Positions 53,136-60,821 of a stretch of DNA of 64,000 nt are shown here, piece after piece. This DNA is from an uncultured Alphaproteobacteria bacterium (GTDB taxonomy: Bacteria > Pseudomonadota > Alphaproteobacteria > RF32 > CAG-239). The DNA lies in the NCBI GenBank assembly GCA_910577095.1, contig CAJTLY010000001.1, positions 37,483 to 101,482 of the forward strand, in the 5' to 3' direction. The number at the start of each line of letters is the position of its first letter. Within the stretch, counting starts at the first letter, position 1. Position numbers and translations under genes: made by a program. A model generated the notes under the pieces. The model did no database searches. It saw only the letters and a list, made by a program, of their open reading frames with translations, and was not told the DNA's origin.

Positions 53136-53181
53136 AAAAAACGGCCAAAAAATCAAAATCGATTTTAAGGCCGTTTTTTTT
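53136..53181. terminator. Bidirectional terminator ending the structural operon
   Basis: AAAAAACGGCC/GGCCGTTTTTT stem serving the plus-strand operon and the converging Bor gene. Confidence 0.88.
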
Positions 53182-53200
53182 GACTCTAGAGAGTAAAATA

Positions 53201-53488
53201 CTATTTTGGACGGTTGCAGTATATTTCATATGTGTTTGGTGTGTATATGCCAAATGTAACCGTAGCAACAAGACCATCAACAAAAGAATAATATGTTTTA
53301 ACAGTATTTACACCGGTTTGACAATATTCTTTTAGATCAATGATATTTTCTTGGCCAACACCGCCGATAAAAAAGGATCCACTGTCCTTGTGATTTGGCC
53401 GAACAGGTGGCATTTGATCACTATATCTGATAGTTGTTGTGCTGCAGGCTGTCAAAAAGAGCAGAGTTGCTAAACATAGTTTTTTCAT
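53201..53488 (-). CDS. bor: Bor-family lipoprotein
   Basis: A 95-aa lipoprotein with lipobox LTAC (Cys15). The mature part follows lambda Bor closely: FFIGGVGQ, a single Cys before TVKT, FVDGLVATVTFGIYTP and a Cys at IYC. Known: lambda Bor is expressed from the prophage and gives serum resistance. It is expressed from the minus strand together with the gene upstream (two-base gap), i.e. outside the lytic operon. Likely a lysogenic conversion gene. Confidence 0.85.
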   Translation of the reverse strand: MKKLCLATLLFLTACSTTTIRYSDQMPPVRPNHKDSGSFFIGGVGQENIIDLKEYCQTGVNTVKTYYSFVDGLVATVTFGIYTPNTYEIYCNRPK

Positions 53489-53490
53489 AG

Positions 53491-54078
53491 TCAGGTAGTC
53501 CTTAAAAGTTGTTTAGTTTTATCTTTTACACTTTTCAAGTTAGAATTCGTAATAAAATTGTCAAGCTCTTTTTTAAAATACTCCAAAGGTTTTAAATTAT
53601 TTTTCGCGTAAAGCAATTCTTTAATCGTCCGTTCGTTATATTGACAATCCGCAACCTTGTTCATTAATCGGGCTGTCTGAACCGGCCCGAAGCCTAACCT
53701 TTCTAAGATCAGAATAACCAGATAAAAAGAATATTTCTCATAATTATATTGACAATTGTTGTACATTTGCGAGGCGAGCAGGCATAATTCGTAGGGTATG
53801 CCGAGTTGTGTTGCCGTGCGGGTTAGAGCGGTTAATGGGCTAAAACCAAGCCATATCCACGCATCTATCTCTTTCACGATTTGGCCAAGCGCGAAAAAAT
53901 CAGGCGTTACAGTTTTTTGTAAAATTTTGGCCGTTTGCAAAAAATCGTCCATTTTTTTTATCGTGTAGTCCAAATTGTCCAGGTCTTCGTTTTTCAACCA
54001 CTGAAACGCAAAGCGCGGAGCCGCGTGCACAGATTCCGGTTTAAAAACATCATAATTAACTTCAATCATTTTTTCCAC
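53491..54078 (-). CDS. Unknown protein, possible lysogeny regulator
   Basis: A 195-aa helical protein without membrane segment. Near residue 130-160 it has GPVQTARLMNKVADCQYNERTIKELL, which could be a helix-turn-helix. It is the first gene of the minus-strand unit with Bor. Upstream (54079-54172) is AT-rich and holds the palindrome TATGTACATA (54120-54129). No family recognised; repressor role is inference from position. Confidence 0.5.
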   Translation of the reverse strand: MEKMIEVNYDVFKPESVHAAPRFAFQWLKNEDLDNLDYTIKKMDDFLQTAKILQKTVTPDFFALGQIVKEIDAWIWLGFSPLTALTRTATQLGIPYELCLLASQMYNNCQYNYEKYSFYLVILILERLGFGPVQTARLMNKVADCQYNERTIKELLYAKNNLKPLEYFKKELDNFITNSNLKSVKDKTKQLLRTT

Positions 54079-54172
54079 CGTTAAAAAATTAACCTTGTTT
54101 TAATTTTTTCATGGTTATATATGTACATACATAAACATGTTAATTGCATATATAGTTTTTGGAGTTTTTTAT

Positions 54173-54193
54173 AAGAGGAGTTTTCCTCTTTTT
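54173..54193 (+). terminator. Hairpin next to the right attachment site
   Basis: AAGAGGA-GTTT-TCCTCTT perfect stem with a T-run, 13 bp before the dif site; would stop transcription crossing the junction. Confidence 0.7.
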
Positions 54194-54205
54194 CATCTCA
54201 CACAC

Positions 54206-54233
54206 TTGTCGCATAATCTATATTATGTATAGT
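54206..54233 (+). promoter_or_regulatory. dif: Chromosomal dif-like XerC/XerD site (attR)
   Basis: TTGTCGCATAA + TCTATA + TTATGTATAGT: an 11-6-11 layout that matches E. coli dif (GGTGCGCATAA TGTATA TTATGTTAAAT) at the inner arm positions and almost fully in the centre. It is the intact copy. dif sites mark the replication terminus. Confidence 0.82.
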
Positions 54234-54507
54234 TATAAATATAAGAAAGTACAAGGTCAATTCAGCCAAGAGCAAATATTCAACGCAGTGAGCAAGTTGT
54301 TTACCTTGTTTGCTACCTGACAGTTGTAAAAAATTGGTTTATTTTTTTCACCGATGGCTTACATAAAAATTAACAACAGTCTCGGCTGGTTTGAATTTGT
54401 TTTCGCCGTCTTGATTGTTGGCTCCGATTGCGACCGTTGATTTATTTTCAGCGCAACCGCGTTCGGAGTTATTTTTTCATCCGACATCATTTCAGTATTA
54501 TCCATGC
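54234..54507. other. Gap between dif and yejF, no assured gene
   Basis: 274 bp. Two short frames exist (54225-54320 plus, 54359-54505 minus) but lack ribosome sites. No other feature seen. Confidence 0.4.
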
Positions 54508-56094
54508 CTATAAGGCAGCGGCAATCAGTTTTTGGGTATAATTTTGCTGCGGACGTTCAAATATATCTTCACAACTGCCGATTTCGACCGCCCGACCGTC
54601 TTTCATGACCAGAATCTGATCAGACATCGCGCGAACGGCATTCATGTCATGAGATATAAAGATATAGCTTAAATTCCGTTTTTCTTGGATTTCTTGCAGC
54701 AATTTTATGATTTGCGCCTGGATTGTAACGTCAAGCGCGGACGTCGGTTCATCTAAGATCAGCAATTGCGGTTTCAGAATCAAAGCACGCGCAATTGCAA
54801 TTCGTTGGCGTTGACCGCCGGAGAATTCATGCGGATACTTAACCAAATCGCTTTCGGACAACCCGGTTTCTTCAAGCGTTTCAATCACCATCTTGCGTCT
54901 TTCGGCTTTATTTATTTCAGGATAATGAACCGAAACGCCTTCTCCGACAATCTCTTCAATGTTCATCCGCGGGTTGAGAGAATTGTACGGATCTTGGAAA
55001 ACAACCTGAATATCCTTACACAATTTCTGACGTTCTTTTGGTGTAAGTGATTGTATTTCAATATCTTTAAACAGTATCTTTCCTTGATACGTGTTCAACC
55101 CTGCAATGGCGGAACCGAGCGTCGTTTTTCCTGAGCCTGACTCTCCGACAATCCCCAGGGTTGTCCCTTTAGCCAGAGAAAAAGAAACATTATCAACCGC
55201 ATTGAGTTGTTCCAGCACCCTTCCCCACAAGTTCTTTTTTAAAGGAAAAGTTACTCTGATTTTTTCGGCCTGCAGCAAAATGTCATTGCTTTTTTTGTTG
55301 TTTTTCCGTAACATATGCGCATTAATCAAGTCTTTGGTATAAGAATGACGCGGGTGCTCAAAAACTTGTTTTATCAAGCCCTGTTCGATGATCTTCCCGT
55401 TTTTCATCACCATGACGCGATCGGCGATTTTACGGATCACGGTCAGATCGTGACTGATGAAAATAATGGACATATTCAGCTTTTCTTTGAGTTCGATCAA
55501 CAGATTAATAATTTGTTCCTGGACCGTTACATCAAGTGCGGTTGTCGGTTCGTCAGCAATCAGGATATCCGGTTTGTTGGCAATAGCCATTGCAATCATC
55601 ACCCTTTGCCTCTGGCCGCCGGAAAGTTCAAAAGGATAGGATTTCATCCGTTTTTCGGCATTTTGAATTCCGGTCATTTTCAATAATCGCAAAACTTCTT
55701 TTCGCGCTTGTTTGAACGTAAGCTTTTGATGCAGCATCAGGCTTTCGGCAATTTGTTTTTCAATGGTATGTAACGGATTGAGAGAAGACATCGGTTCCTG
55801 AAAAATATAAGCGATCCGGTTGCCGCGGATTTGCCGGAACATCTTGTCGTCCAAACCGATCAATTCTTTTCCCTCAAATGTGATGGAAGAAGCTTCTTCA
55901 TGAAACGCTTTCGGATAAGGCAGCAATCCGAGCACAGCCAACGAAGTCACAGACTTCCCCGAGCCAGACTCTCCGACAATCCCCAAAACTTCTCCGGCTT
56001 GCAGTTCAAAAGAGACGTCGTCCACCGCCGTTTTGGAAACATTACCGTCTTGGGCAAATTTTACGGTCAGATTTTTGACTTCCAGCATACTCAT
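54508..56094 (-). CDS. yejF: Peptide ABC transporter, fused ATPase YejF
   Basis: A 528-aa protein with two ATPase domains. N-half: GESGSGKSVTSLAV (Walker A), LSGGQRQRVMIAMA (signature), ILIADEPTTALDVT (Walker B). C-half: GESGSGKTTLGSAI, FSGGQRQRIAIARA, LLILDEPTSALDVT. Fused DppD-DppF architecture as in YejF of the YejABEF microcin C/peptide importer. Its ATG overlaps the yejE stop (ATGA), so the two are translationally coupled. Confidence 0.93.
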   Translation of the reverse strand: MSMLEVKNLTVKFAQDGNVSKTAVDDVSFELQAGEVLGIVGESGSGKSVTSLAVLGLLPYPKAFHEEASSITFEGKELIGLDDKMFRQIRGNRIAYIFQEPMSSLNPLHTIEKQIAESLMLHQKLTFKQARKEVLRLLKMTGIQNAEKRMKSYPFELSGGQRQRVMIAMAIANKPDILIADEPTTALDVTVQEQIINLLIELKEKLNMSIIFISHDLTVIRKIADRVMVMKNGKIIEQGLIKQVFEHPRHSYTKDLINAHMLRKNNKKSNDILLQAEKIRVTFPLKKNLWGRVLEQLNAVDNVSFSLAKGTTLGIVGESGSGKTTLGSAIAGLNTYQGKILFKDIEIQSLTPKERQKLCKDIQVVFQDPYNSLNPRMNIEEIVGEGVSVHYPEINKAERRKMVIETLEETGLSESDLVKYPHEFSGGQRQRIAIARALILKPQLLILDEPTSALDVTIQAQIIKLLQEIQEKRNLSYIFISHDMNAVRAMSDQILVMKDGRAVEIGSCEDIFERPQQNYTQKLIAAAL

Positions 56095-57146
56095 CGACGG
56101 TTTTTCCTTGTATCCAAAGCGTCGCGAACCCCTTCACCGATAAAAATCAGCAATGTCAGCAAAAGCGACAAAACCACAAAAATAGAAATTCCGATCCACG
56201 GCGCCTGCAGATTATCTTTTCCCTGTCGCACCAAATCGCCCAACGACGGATACTCGTGCGAAAGTCCCAAACCGAGAAAATCAAGTGCCGTCAAAGAAAC
56301 AATGGCTTCCGATATCAGAAACGGAATAAATGTTACCGCGGCAACCAGAGCGTTGGGCAGGATATGACGCCAAATAATCTGGCGGTTACTAACCCCCAGC
56401 ACCCGCGCCGCTTTTACAAATTCAAAATTTCGCGTCCGCATGAATTCGGCACGCACCATACCGGTCAGCGAAGTCCAGGAAAAGAAAAGCAGAATCAACA
56501 GCAAGGTTCCGAAACTGGGAAGAAAAATACTCGAAACAATAATTAAAATGAACAGTTGCGGCAAAGAGTCCCATATCTCAATGAAACGCTGCATCAAGAT
56601 ATCCAACTTGCCGCCGAAATATCCCTGAATCGCACCGACGGTTATGCCGATTGCCGAAGATATCAGCGTCAGCACAAAAGCAAAAAACAACGACAGTCGC
56701 AGTCCGTATAAAATACGCGCAAAAATGTCGCGCCCTTCGTCATCTGTTCCCAGCCAGTGACGCCGTGAAGGTGCAGCCGGAGTTGGCTGATCCATTTCCA
56801 TATCCACCGTATTAAAAGAAAACGGAACCGACGGCATCAGCATCCAGCCGTGTTGTTCGATGTTACGACGAAGATAAGGGTCGGCAAAATCGGCCGGGGT
56901 GGGAAAATCCCCCCCGAAATCAATATCCCGATAGTTTTGTACTAACGGAAAATACCACTGATCCCGATATTTGACAATCAACGGGCGGTCGTTGGCCAAA
57001 AGTTCCGCCAACAAGCTCAGCAAGACAATAACGGCCAGCAAGACAAGCGACCACCAAGCGCGGCGGTTTTGTTTAAAAATCCGCCATTTTCTGATTGTCA
57101 GCGGTGACAATGCGCTGTTTGTTCCCCTATTCTGCAGCAACAGCAT
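56091..57146 (-). CDS. yejE: Peptide ABC transporter permease YejE
   Basis: A permease of about 350 aa with an N-terminal membrane helix, a long periplasmic loop containing DRPLIVKYRDQWYFPLVQNYRD and the WLGTDDEGRDIFARILYGLRLS block, then the transport domain with an EAA loop (RTRNFEFVKAARVLGVSNRQIIWRHILPN). These match YejE. The exact start is uncertain: ATG 57146, GTG 57158 or TTG 57110 (the last after AGGGGA). It overlaps the upstream gene's end. Confidence 0.9.
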   Translation of the reverse strand: MLLLQNRGTNSALSPLTIRKWRIFKQNRRAWWSLVLLAVIVLLSLLAELLANDRPLIVKYRDQWYFPLVQNYRDIDFGGDFPTPADFADPYLRRNIEQHGWMLMPSVPFSFNTVDMEMDQPTPAAPSRRHWLGTDDEGRDIFARILYGLRLSLFFAFVLTLISSAIGITVGAIQGYFGGKLDILMQRFIEIWDSLPQLFILIIVSSIFLPSFGTLLLILLFFSWTSLTGMVRAEFMRTRNFEFVKAARVLGVSNRQIIWRHILPNALVAAVTFIPFLISEAIVSLTALDFLGLGLSHEYPSLGDLVRQGKDNLQAPWIGISIFVVLSLLLTLLIFIGEGVRDALDTRKNRR

Positions 57147-59193
57147 CCTCACTTGCACCGGATAAAGACTCTACTTTTGCTTCGGCGCCGACCTTAATTT
57201 CTCCGCTCATAATCTTTTGTGAGCCGATGTTTTTTTCTTCCAGCGGCATCAGCGGCGACGCCGGGACGGTTTGCGGTTGTCCGATCCCTTTGTCATTTCG
57301 GTTATCGGAAGCCTGTAACGGTGATTTTACCGGCGTGCGATAATTAATCCGGTTCCATTCTTTAAACCATCGATTGAATTCCTGCAAAGACTTTTGAGCG
57401 CTGTCATTGGTGTACTTAACCGTATCAAGGGCGGCTTTTACCGCTTTTTTGGTGGTTTTGGAAAGTTTGGTTCGCCCAAACTCGCTGCATTTGGGACCGT
57501 TTTCAAACAAGTTGTTCAAAATCTCTTCCACCGGACAAATTGAACGGTTAATGACCAGCTGCTTGTTGCCGGGTGTCTTAACCGCCAAGGCAACCAGTTG
57601 CCCGTTGCGAAAACGGTCGGACAAATCCTGATTCGGAGTTCCGATCAAATCGTCCATTCCAGCCAGCCCTTCGATAACAACCGTCGTGTCGGTCGCATCC
57701 GGAAGTTTGCGAATTGCCTGCATGACTTTTTCCAACTGACCGAACAGGCACATTGTTTGTCGCAAATAGGCATTGCGCTTTTCCATCAGGTTACGACTGT
57801 CCACCCAGGGGTGGTTCATTTTGGGCAACCATTCCGCGGTGGGTTTCAGCCGGCACATATCATCATAAATATACATATCGGACGGCAAATCGAGATACAC
57901 GAAATAAGCATTGTTTCCTTTGTCCTCTGCCAGATCGTCCAGCATCATATCAATACTTTTGAAAGAGTTGACAACATACAGCTTGTTATAACTAAAACCG
58001 ATCATCGGCGTTTTGGAAGGATTGTAAAAAGGTTTCAGATAACCGTAAAGTTTTTCCATCATTGCTTCATTTTTGAACCAACCGGTACTTTCAAGCCATT
58101 GAACCAACAGAATTTGAATTTTGTCGCCGGCAGTCATCGGCACACCGTCAAGATTCAACGGTACGTTAACCTTGGTTACGCAGCGGTCAACTGCAACCTG
58201 ATTGTCTTTTTTGCAAAGGTTGACGCCGTGCGACTGATAGGCGCTGATTTTATAACCTTCTTGTTTTAATTTGTCATAAACGGCGTTATTCTGCAGATAA
58301 GCTTCGAAATTTTCGCGGTTTTTAAACTGCCAGTAACCGTTTTTCAGTACCTGATTTTGTAAAAAGTCGATTTCTTCGCCGCTGCCGTAATTCAAATTGC
58401 GGGCAGCATTGATAAACTGGTTATTGTTGGTGACATAAGCGTTCGGATACAGCCGAAAACCGTTTTTGGCATAAAATCCGAGCATGATTTTTAACAGTTG
58501 ATCCCGATAAACCAGAGCGGCATCGGTGTTTTTTAAACTGCTCACGTAGTTATATGACGGCAAGTTGGCAACCATGATCGTTACCGTCTTTTTGGCCGGG
58601 GCTTGTTCTTCGGCCGGAACCGGTACGGATCTCATATCCGGATTGACGATAAATTCGCTTTTATCCTTATTTTGATTAATCAGTACGGCACCGAAACAGA
58701 AAACGGCCGTCATCACCACCAGAGCTTTGATTCTTTTGGGTGTCAGTGCCAACAAGGCAAACATAATCACCGCAACGATCACTGCGGCAAAAGTTTCGGA
58801 GCGGCCGCTGGACAGATTTTCGGCGTTAAAGTTGGCAAATTGGTTAAACATTGCCAAGGTGAACAAACCGGAAACCAGTGCCGTCAGCAAGTAAAGGATA
58901 ATGCTCAAAAAAGAGAGACAGAAAAAAAGCAAGACCACGCCGGCAGCAATGGCAATCAGGATATAAAGGGCTTCCGGCCGCAGGCTGCTCGGTCCGCTGA
59001 AAATATTGATCGGACCGGAAGACGCAAATAAAACAAAATCAATTCCCAAAAGAGAGATCGTGATCAGACAGCAGGCGGTAAAATTGAACAAATAATTTAA
59101 AAAGCCGCTGTTTTTACGTTTCTTTTTGATCGCTTTGCCCTGCGCGACCGGCGAAGTTGTTTCGGTATGTTTATCCAATATAACGTCATCCAT
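57127..59193 (-). CDS. Inner-membrane protein with sulfatase-like periplasmic domain
   Basis: A 688-aa protein (ATG at 59193; a longer frame starts at 59208). It has about four or five N-terminal membrane helices (to about residue 175) and a large periplasmic domain. Segments KTVTIMVANLPSYNYVSS, GFRLYPNAYV, FVYLDLPSDMYIYDDMCRL and TTVVIEGLAGMDD follow the order of the alkaline phosphatase/sulfatase fold as in LPS modifiers and PbgA/YejM, but the catalytic Thr/Ser and metal ligands are not evident. It is the first gene of an operon with yejE and yejF. Function unknown; an LPS- or envelope-related role is inference. Confidence 0.6.
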   Translation of the reverse strand: MDDVILDKHTETTSPVAQGKAIKKKRKNSGFLNYLFNFTACCLITISLLGIDFVLFASSGPINIFSGPSSLRPEALYILIAIAAGVVLLFFCLSFLSIILYLLTALVSGLFTLAMFNQFANFNAENLSSGRSETFAAVIVAVIMFALLALTPKRIKALVVMTAVFCFGAVLINQNKDKSEFIVNPDMRSVPVPAEEQAPAKKTVTIMVANLPSYNYVSSLKNTDAALVYRDQLLKIMLGFYAKNGFRLYPNAYVTNNNQFINAARNLNYGSGEEIDFLQNQVLKNGYWQFKNRENFEAYLQNNAVYDKLKQEGYKISAYQSHGVNLCKKDNQVAVDRCVTKVNVPLNLDGVPMTAGDKIQILLVQWLESTGWFKNEAMMEKLYGYLKPFYNPSKTPMIGFSYNKLYVVNSFKSIDMMLDDLAEDKGNNAYFVYLDLPSDMYIYDDMCRLKPTAEWLPKMNHPWVDSRNLMEKRNAYLRQTMCLFGQLEKVMQAIRKLPDATDTTVVIEGLAGMDDLIGTPNQDLSDRFRNGQLVALAVKTPGNKQLVINRSICPVEEILNNLFENGPKCSEFGRTKLSKTTKKAVKAALDTVKYTNDSAQKSLQEFNRWFKEWNRINYRTPVKSPLQASDNRNDKGIGQPQTVPASPLMPLEEKNIGSQKIMSGEIKVGAEAKVESLSGASEDAVAAE

Positions 59194-59261
59194 TAGCCTG
59201 TTCCTCATTTTGTGGTATCAAGTATTTAACATATAAGCATAATCAATTGAACATTTAAAGC

Positions 59262-59297
59262 AAAAAACCCCAAGATTACACAATCTCGGGGTTTTTT
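59262..59297 (-). terminator. rpsD terminator
   Basis: AAAAAACCCC...GGGGTTTTTT stem with one mismatch on the minus-strand exit of rpsD. Confidence 0.85.
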
Positions 59298-59320
59298 CGC
59301 CAAAGGCGTTACAATGCCGA

Positions 59321-59932
59321 TTATCTGGAGTAAAATTCGATAACCAGGTTCGGTTCCATAACGGATGCATACGGAACGTCGTCAAACTTCGGAACGAAGG
59401 TATATTTGACGCCGAACTTGGAATCGGCTTCCAAATAAGACGGAACTTCGTGCAGCGAAGATTCGAGAGCGGCAATGACCATCGGCATCTGCTGAGACTT
59501 TTCTCTGACCGAGATAACATCGCCGACTTTTACCATATAGGAAGGAATGTTAACTCTTTTGCCGTTAACCAGAACATGACCGTGGTTAACAAACTGACGG
59601 GCAGCGAAAATAGTCGGCACGAACTTGGCTTTGTAGACCAAATTGTCCAAACGCGATTCCAAAATACCGATCAGGTTTTCAGCCGCGTCACCGCGTCTTC
59701 TGATGGCTTCGGCATAATATTTATGGAATTGCTTTTCCGAAACGTTGCCATAATAGGTTTTCAATCTCTGTTTAGCCTGCAGCTGTTCGCCGTAGTCGGT
59801 CATTTTTTTCTTGCGGGCGCCGTGTTGTCCCGGACCGTATTCGCGTTTCAGCAACGGGCTCTTGGGATCGCCCCACAGGTTGGCGTGCAAACTGCGGTTT
59901 GTTTTTTTCTTGGCTTTAACAATACTTTTCAT
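59321..59932 (-). CDS. rpsD: 30S ribosomal protein S4
   Basis: Binds 16S rRNA early in 30S assembly. The 203-aa protein has NLWGDPKSPLLKREYGPGQHG, then the S4 RNA-binding domain (SRLDNLVYKAKFV, QFVNHGHVLVNGKRVNIPSY). Standalone gene, as in many alphaproteobacteria. Confidence 0.97.
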   Translation of the reverse strand: MKSIVKAKKKTNRSLHANLWGDPKSPLLKREYGPGQHGARKKKMTDYGEQLQAKQRLKTYYGNVSEKQFHKYYAEAIRRRGDAAENLIGILESRLDNLVYKAKFVPTIFAARQFVNHGHVLVNGKRVNIPSYMVKVGDVISVREKSQQMPMVIAALESSLHEVPSYLEADSKFGVKYTFVPKFDDVPYASVMEPNLVIEFYSR

Positions 59933-60094
59933 TAAGTTTATCCTTAAAATTTTATAACATTATTGTCCCGGTAGTCTTGAGAATAATCTCAAGCGGGGTA
60001 CAACGTACCCTCATTTCCGAAAGTGAGTGCAATTTATTACAGTTTATTTGAAAAATCAAGCGTTTTTTTCATTTTCGCATGACAGGCATCGGCA

Positions 60095-60820
60095 TTAGCG
60101 TTTTTTGTTTTTTTCGTCTTCCTGCGGTGCGACGATGCCGCCCGAAATAACAAACTTCAGACCCTCTTCCACCGTCATTTGCAAAAAGACAACGTCTTCT
60201 TTGGGAACGAAAATCAAGAAGCCGGAGGTTGGGTTGGGCGTGGTCGGTATAAAGACGTTCAACATTTCTTTGTTCATGATTTTTTTGACTTCGCCGCCGG
60301 TTTCGGTGCTGACAAAGCCCAAAATCCAAATTCCCTTGCGCGGATATTCCAACAGCACAACCTGACTGAAGGCCTGGTTTTTATTGGAAAGAAAGGTTTC
60401 AAACACTTGTTTGAGCAACGAATACACGGTTGAAACAACCGGCATTTTTTTAACAATCCAGTCGCCGAGACGGATGAAAAAACGCCCCACAAATCCGGCG
60501 GCAAACATACCGATCACGATCATCGACACGATCAAAACCACCACGCCGAGGCCGGGAATGGTAAACGGCAGATCATTATAATAAGTTTTCAGTTGCGGCG
60601 GCAACAGGCGCCCCACCCCGGCGTCAATCCACAGAATAATCTTGTAGGCCATATAAAAAGTGATCGACACCGGTGCCGTTACCAGAATGCCGGTAAAGAA
60701 ATAAGCGCGAATTTTGGCACCGAGTTTCATAAACACGTGCTGTTCCCGCGTTTTGGCATTTTGAATTGCGAGTGCCCGTGCCTTCAGTTCAGCGCTTTTT
60801 TTCTTTCTTTTTCGTGACAT
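60095..60820 (-). CDS. DUF502-family membrane protein
   Basis: A 241-aa protein with a basic N-terminus and two membrane helices (AYFFTGILVTAPVSITFYMAY and VVVLIVSMIVIGMFAAGFVG), then the conserved DUF502 block (PVVSTVYSLLKQVFETF, LLEYPRKGIWILGFVS, VFIPTTPNPTSGFLIFVPKEDV). Function unknown. One base separates it from recJ, so it is co-transcribed. Confidence 0.85.
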   Translation of the reverse strand: MSRKRKKKSAELKARALAIQNAKTREQHVFMKLGAKIRAYFFTGILVTAPVSITFYMAYKIILWIDAGVGRLLPPQLKTYYNDLPFTIPGLGVVVLIVSMIVIGMFAAGFVGRFFIRLGDWIVKKMPVVSTVYSLLKQVFETFLSNKNQAFSQVVLLEYPRKGIWILGFVSTETGGEVKKIMNKEMLNVFIPTTPNPTSGFLIFVPKEDVVFLQMTVEEGLKFVISGGIVAPQEDEKNKKR

Positions 60821-60821
60821 T

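Larger units (their letters stand above)
45951..54216. mobile_element. Small tailless-type prophage integrated at dif
   Basis: An 8,266-bp element between two sites with identical XerC arm and centre. Genes on the plus strand: initiator with internal origin, zinc ribbon, overlapping unknown, P-loop ATPase, 26-aa membrane peptide, candidate capsid protein, three small membrane proteins, beta-rich protein, collar-domain spike, fibre-assembly-like protein, SleB hydrolase, three membrane peptides and a basic peptide. On the minus strand: a Bor lipoprotein and an unknown protein. There is no integrase, terminase large subunit of the tailed type, portal, tail tube or filamentous coat. The order ATPase then capsid then membrane and vertex proteins is that of corticovirus-like phages. 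All genes look intact, so it may be active. Confidence 0.8.

Noticed and set aside
54225..54320. A 31-codon frame beginning inside the right dif site
   Set aside because: It has no ribosome site, and its start is a part of the XerD arm; most likely chance.
54359..54505. A 48-codon minus-strand frame two bases after the yejF stop
   Set aside because: Position hints at operon membership but there is no Shine-Dalgarno sequence and no family-like pattern.
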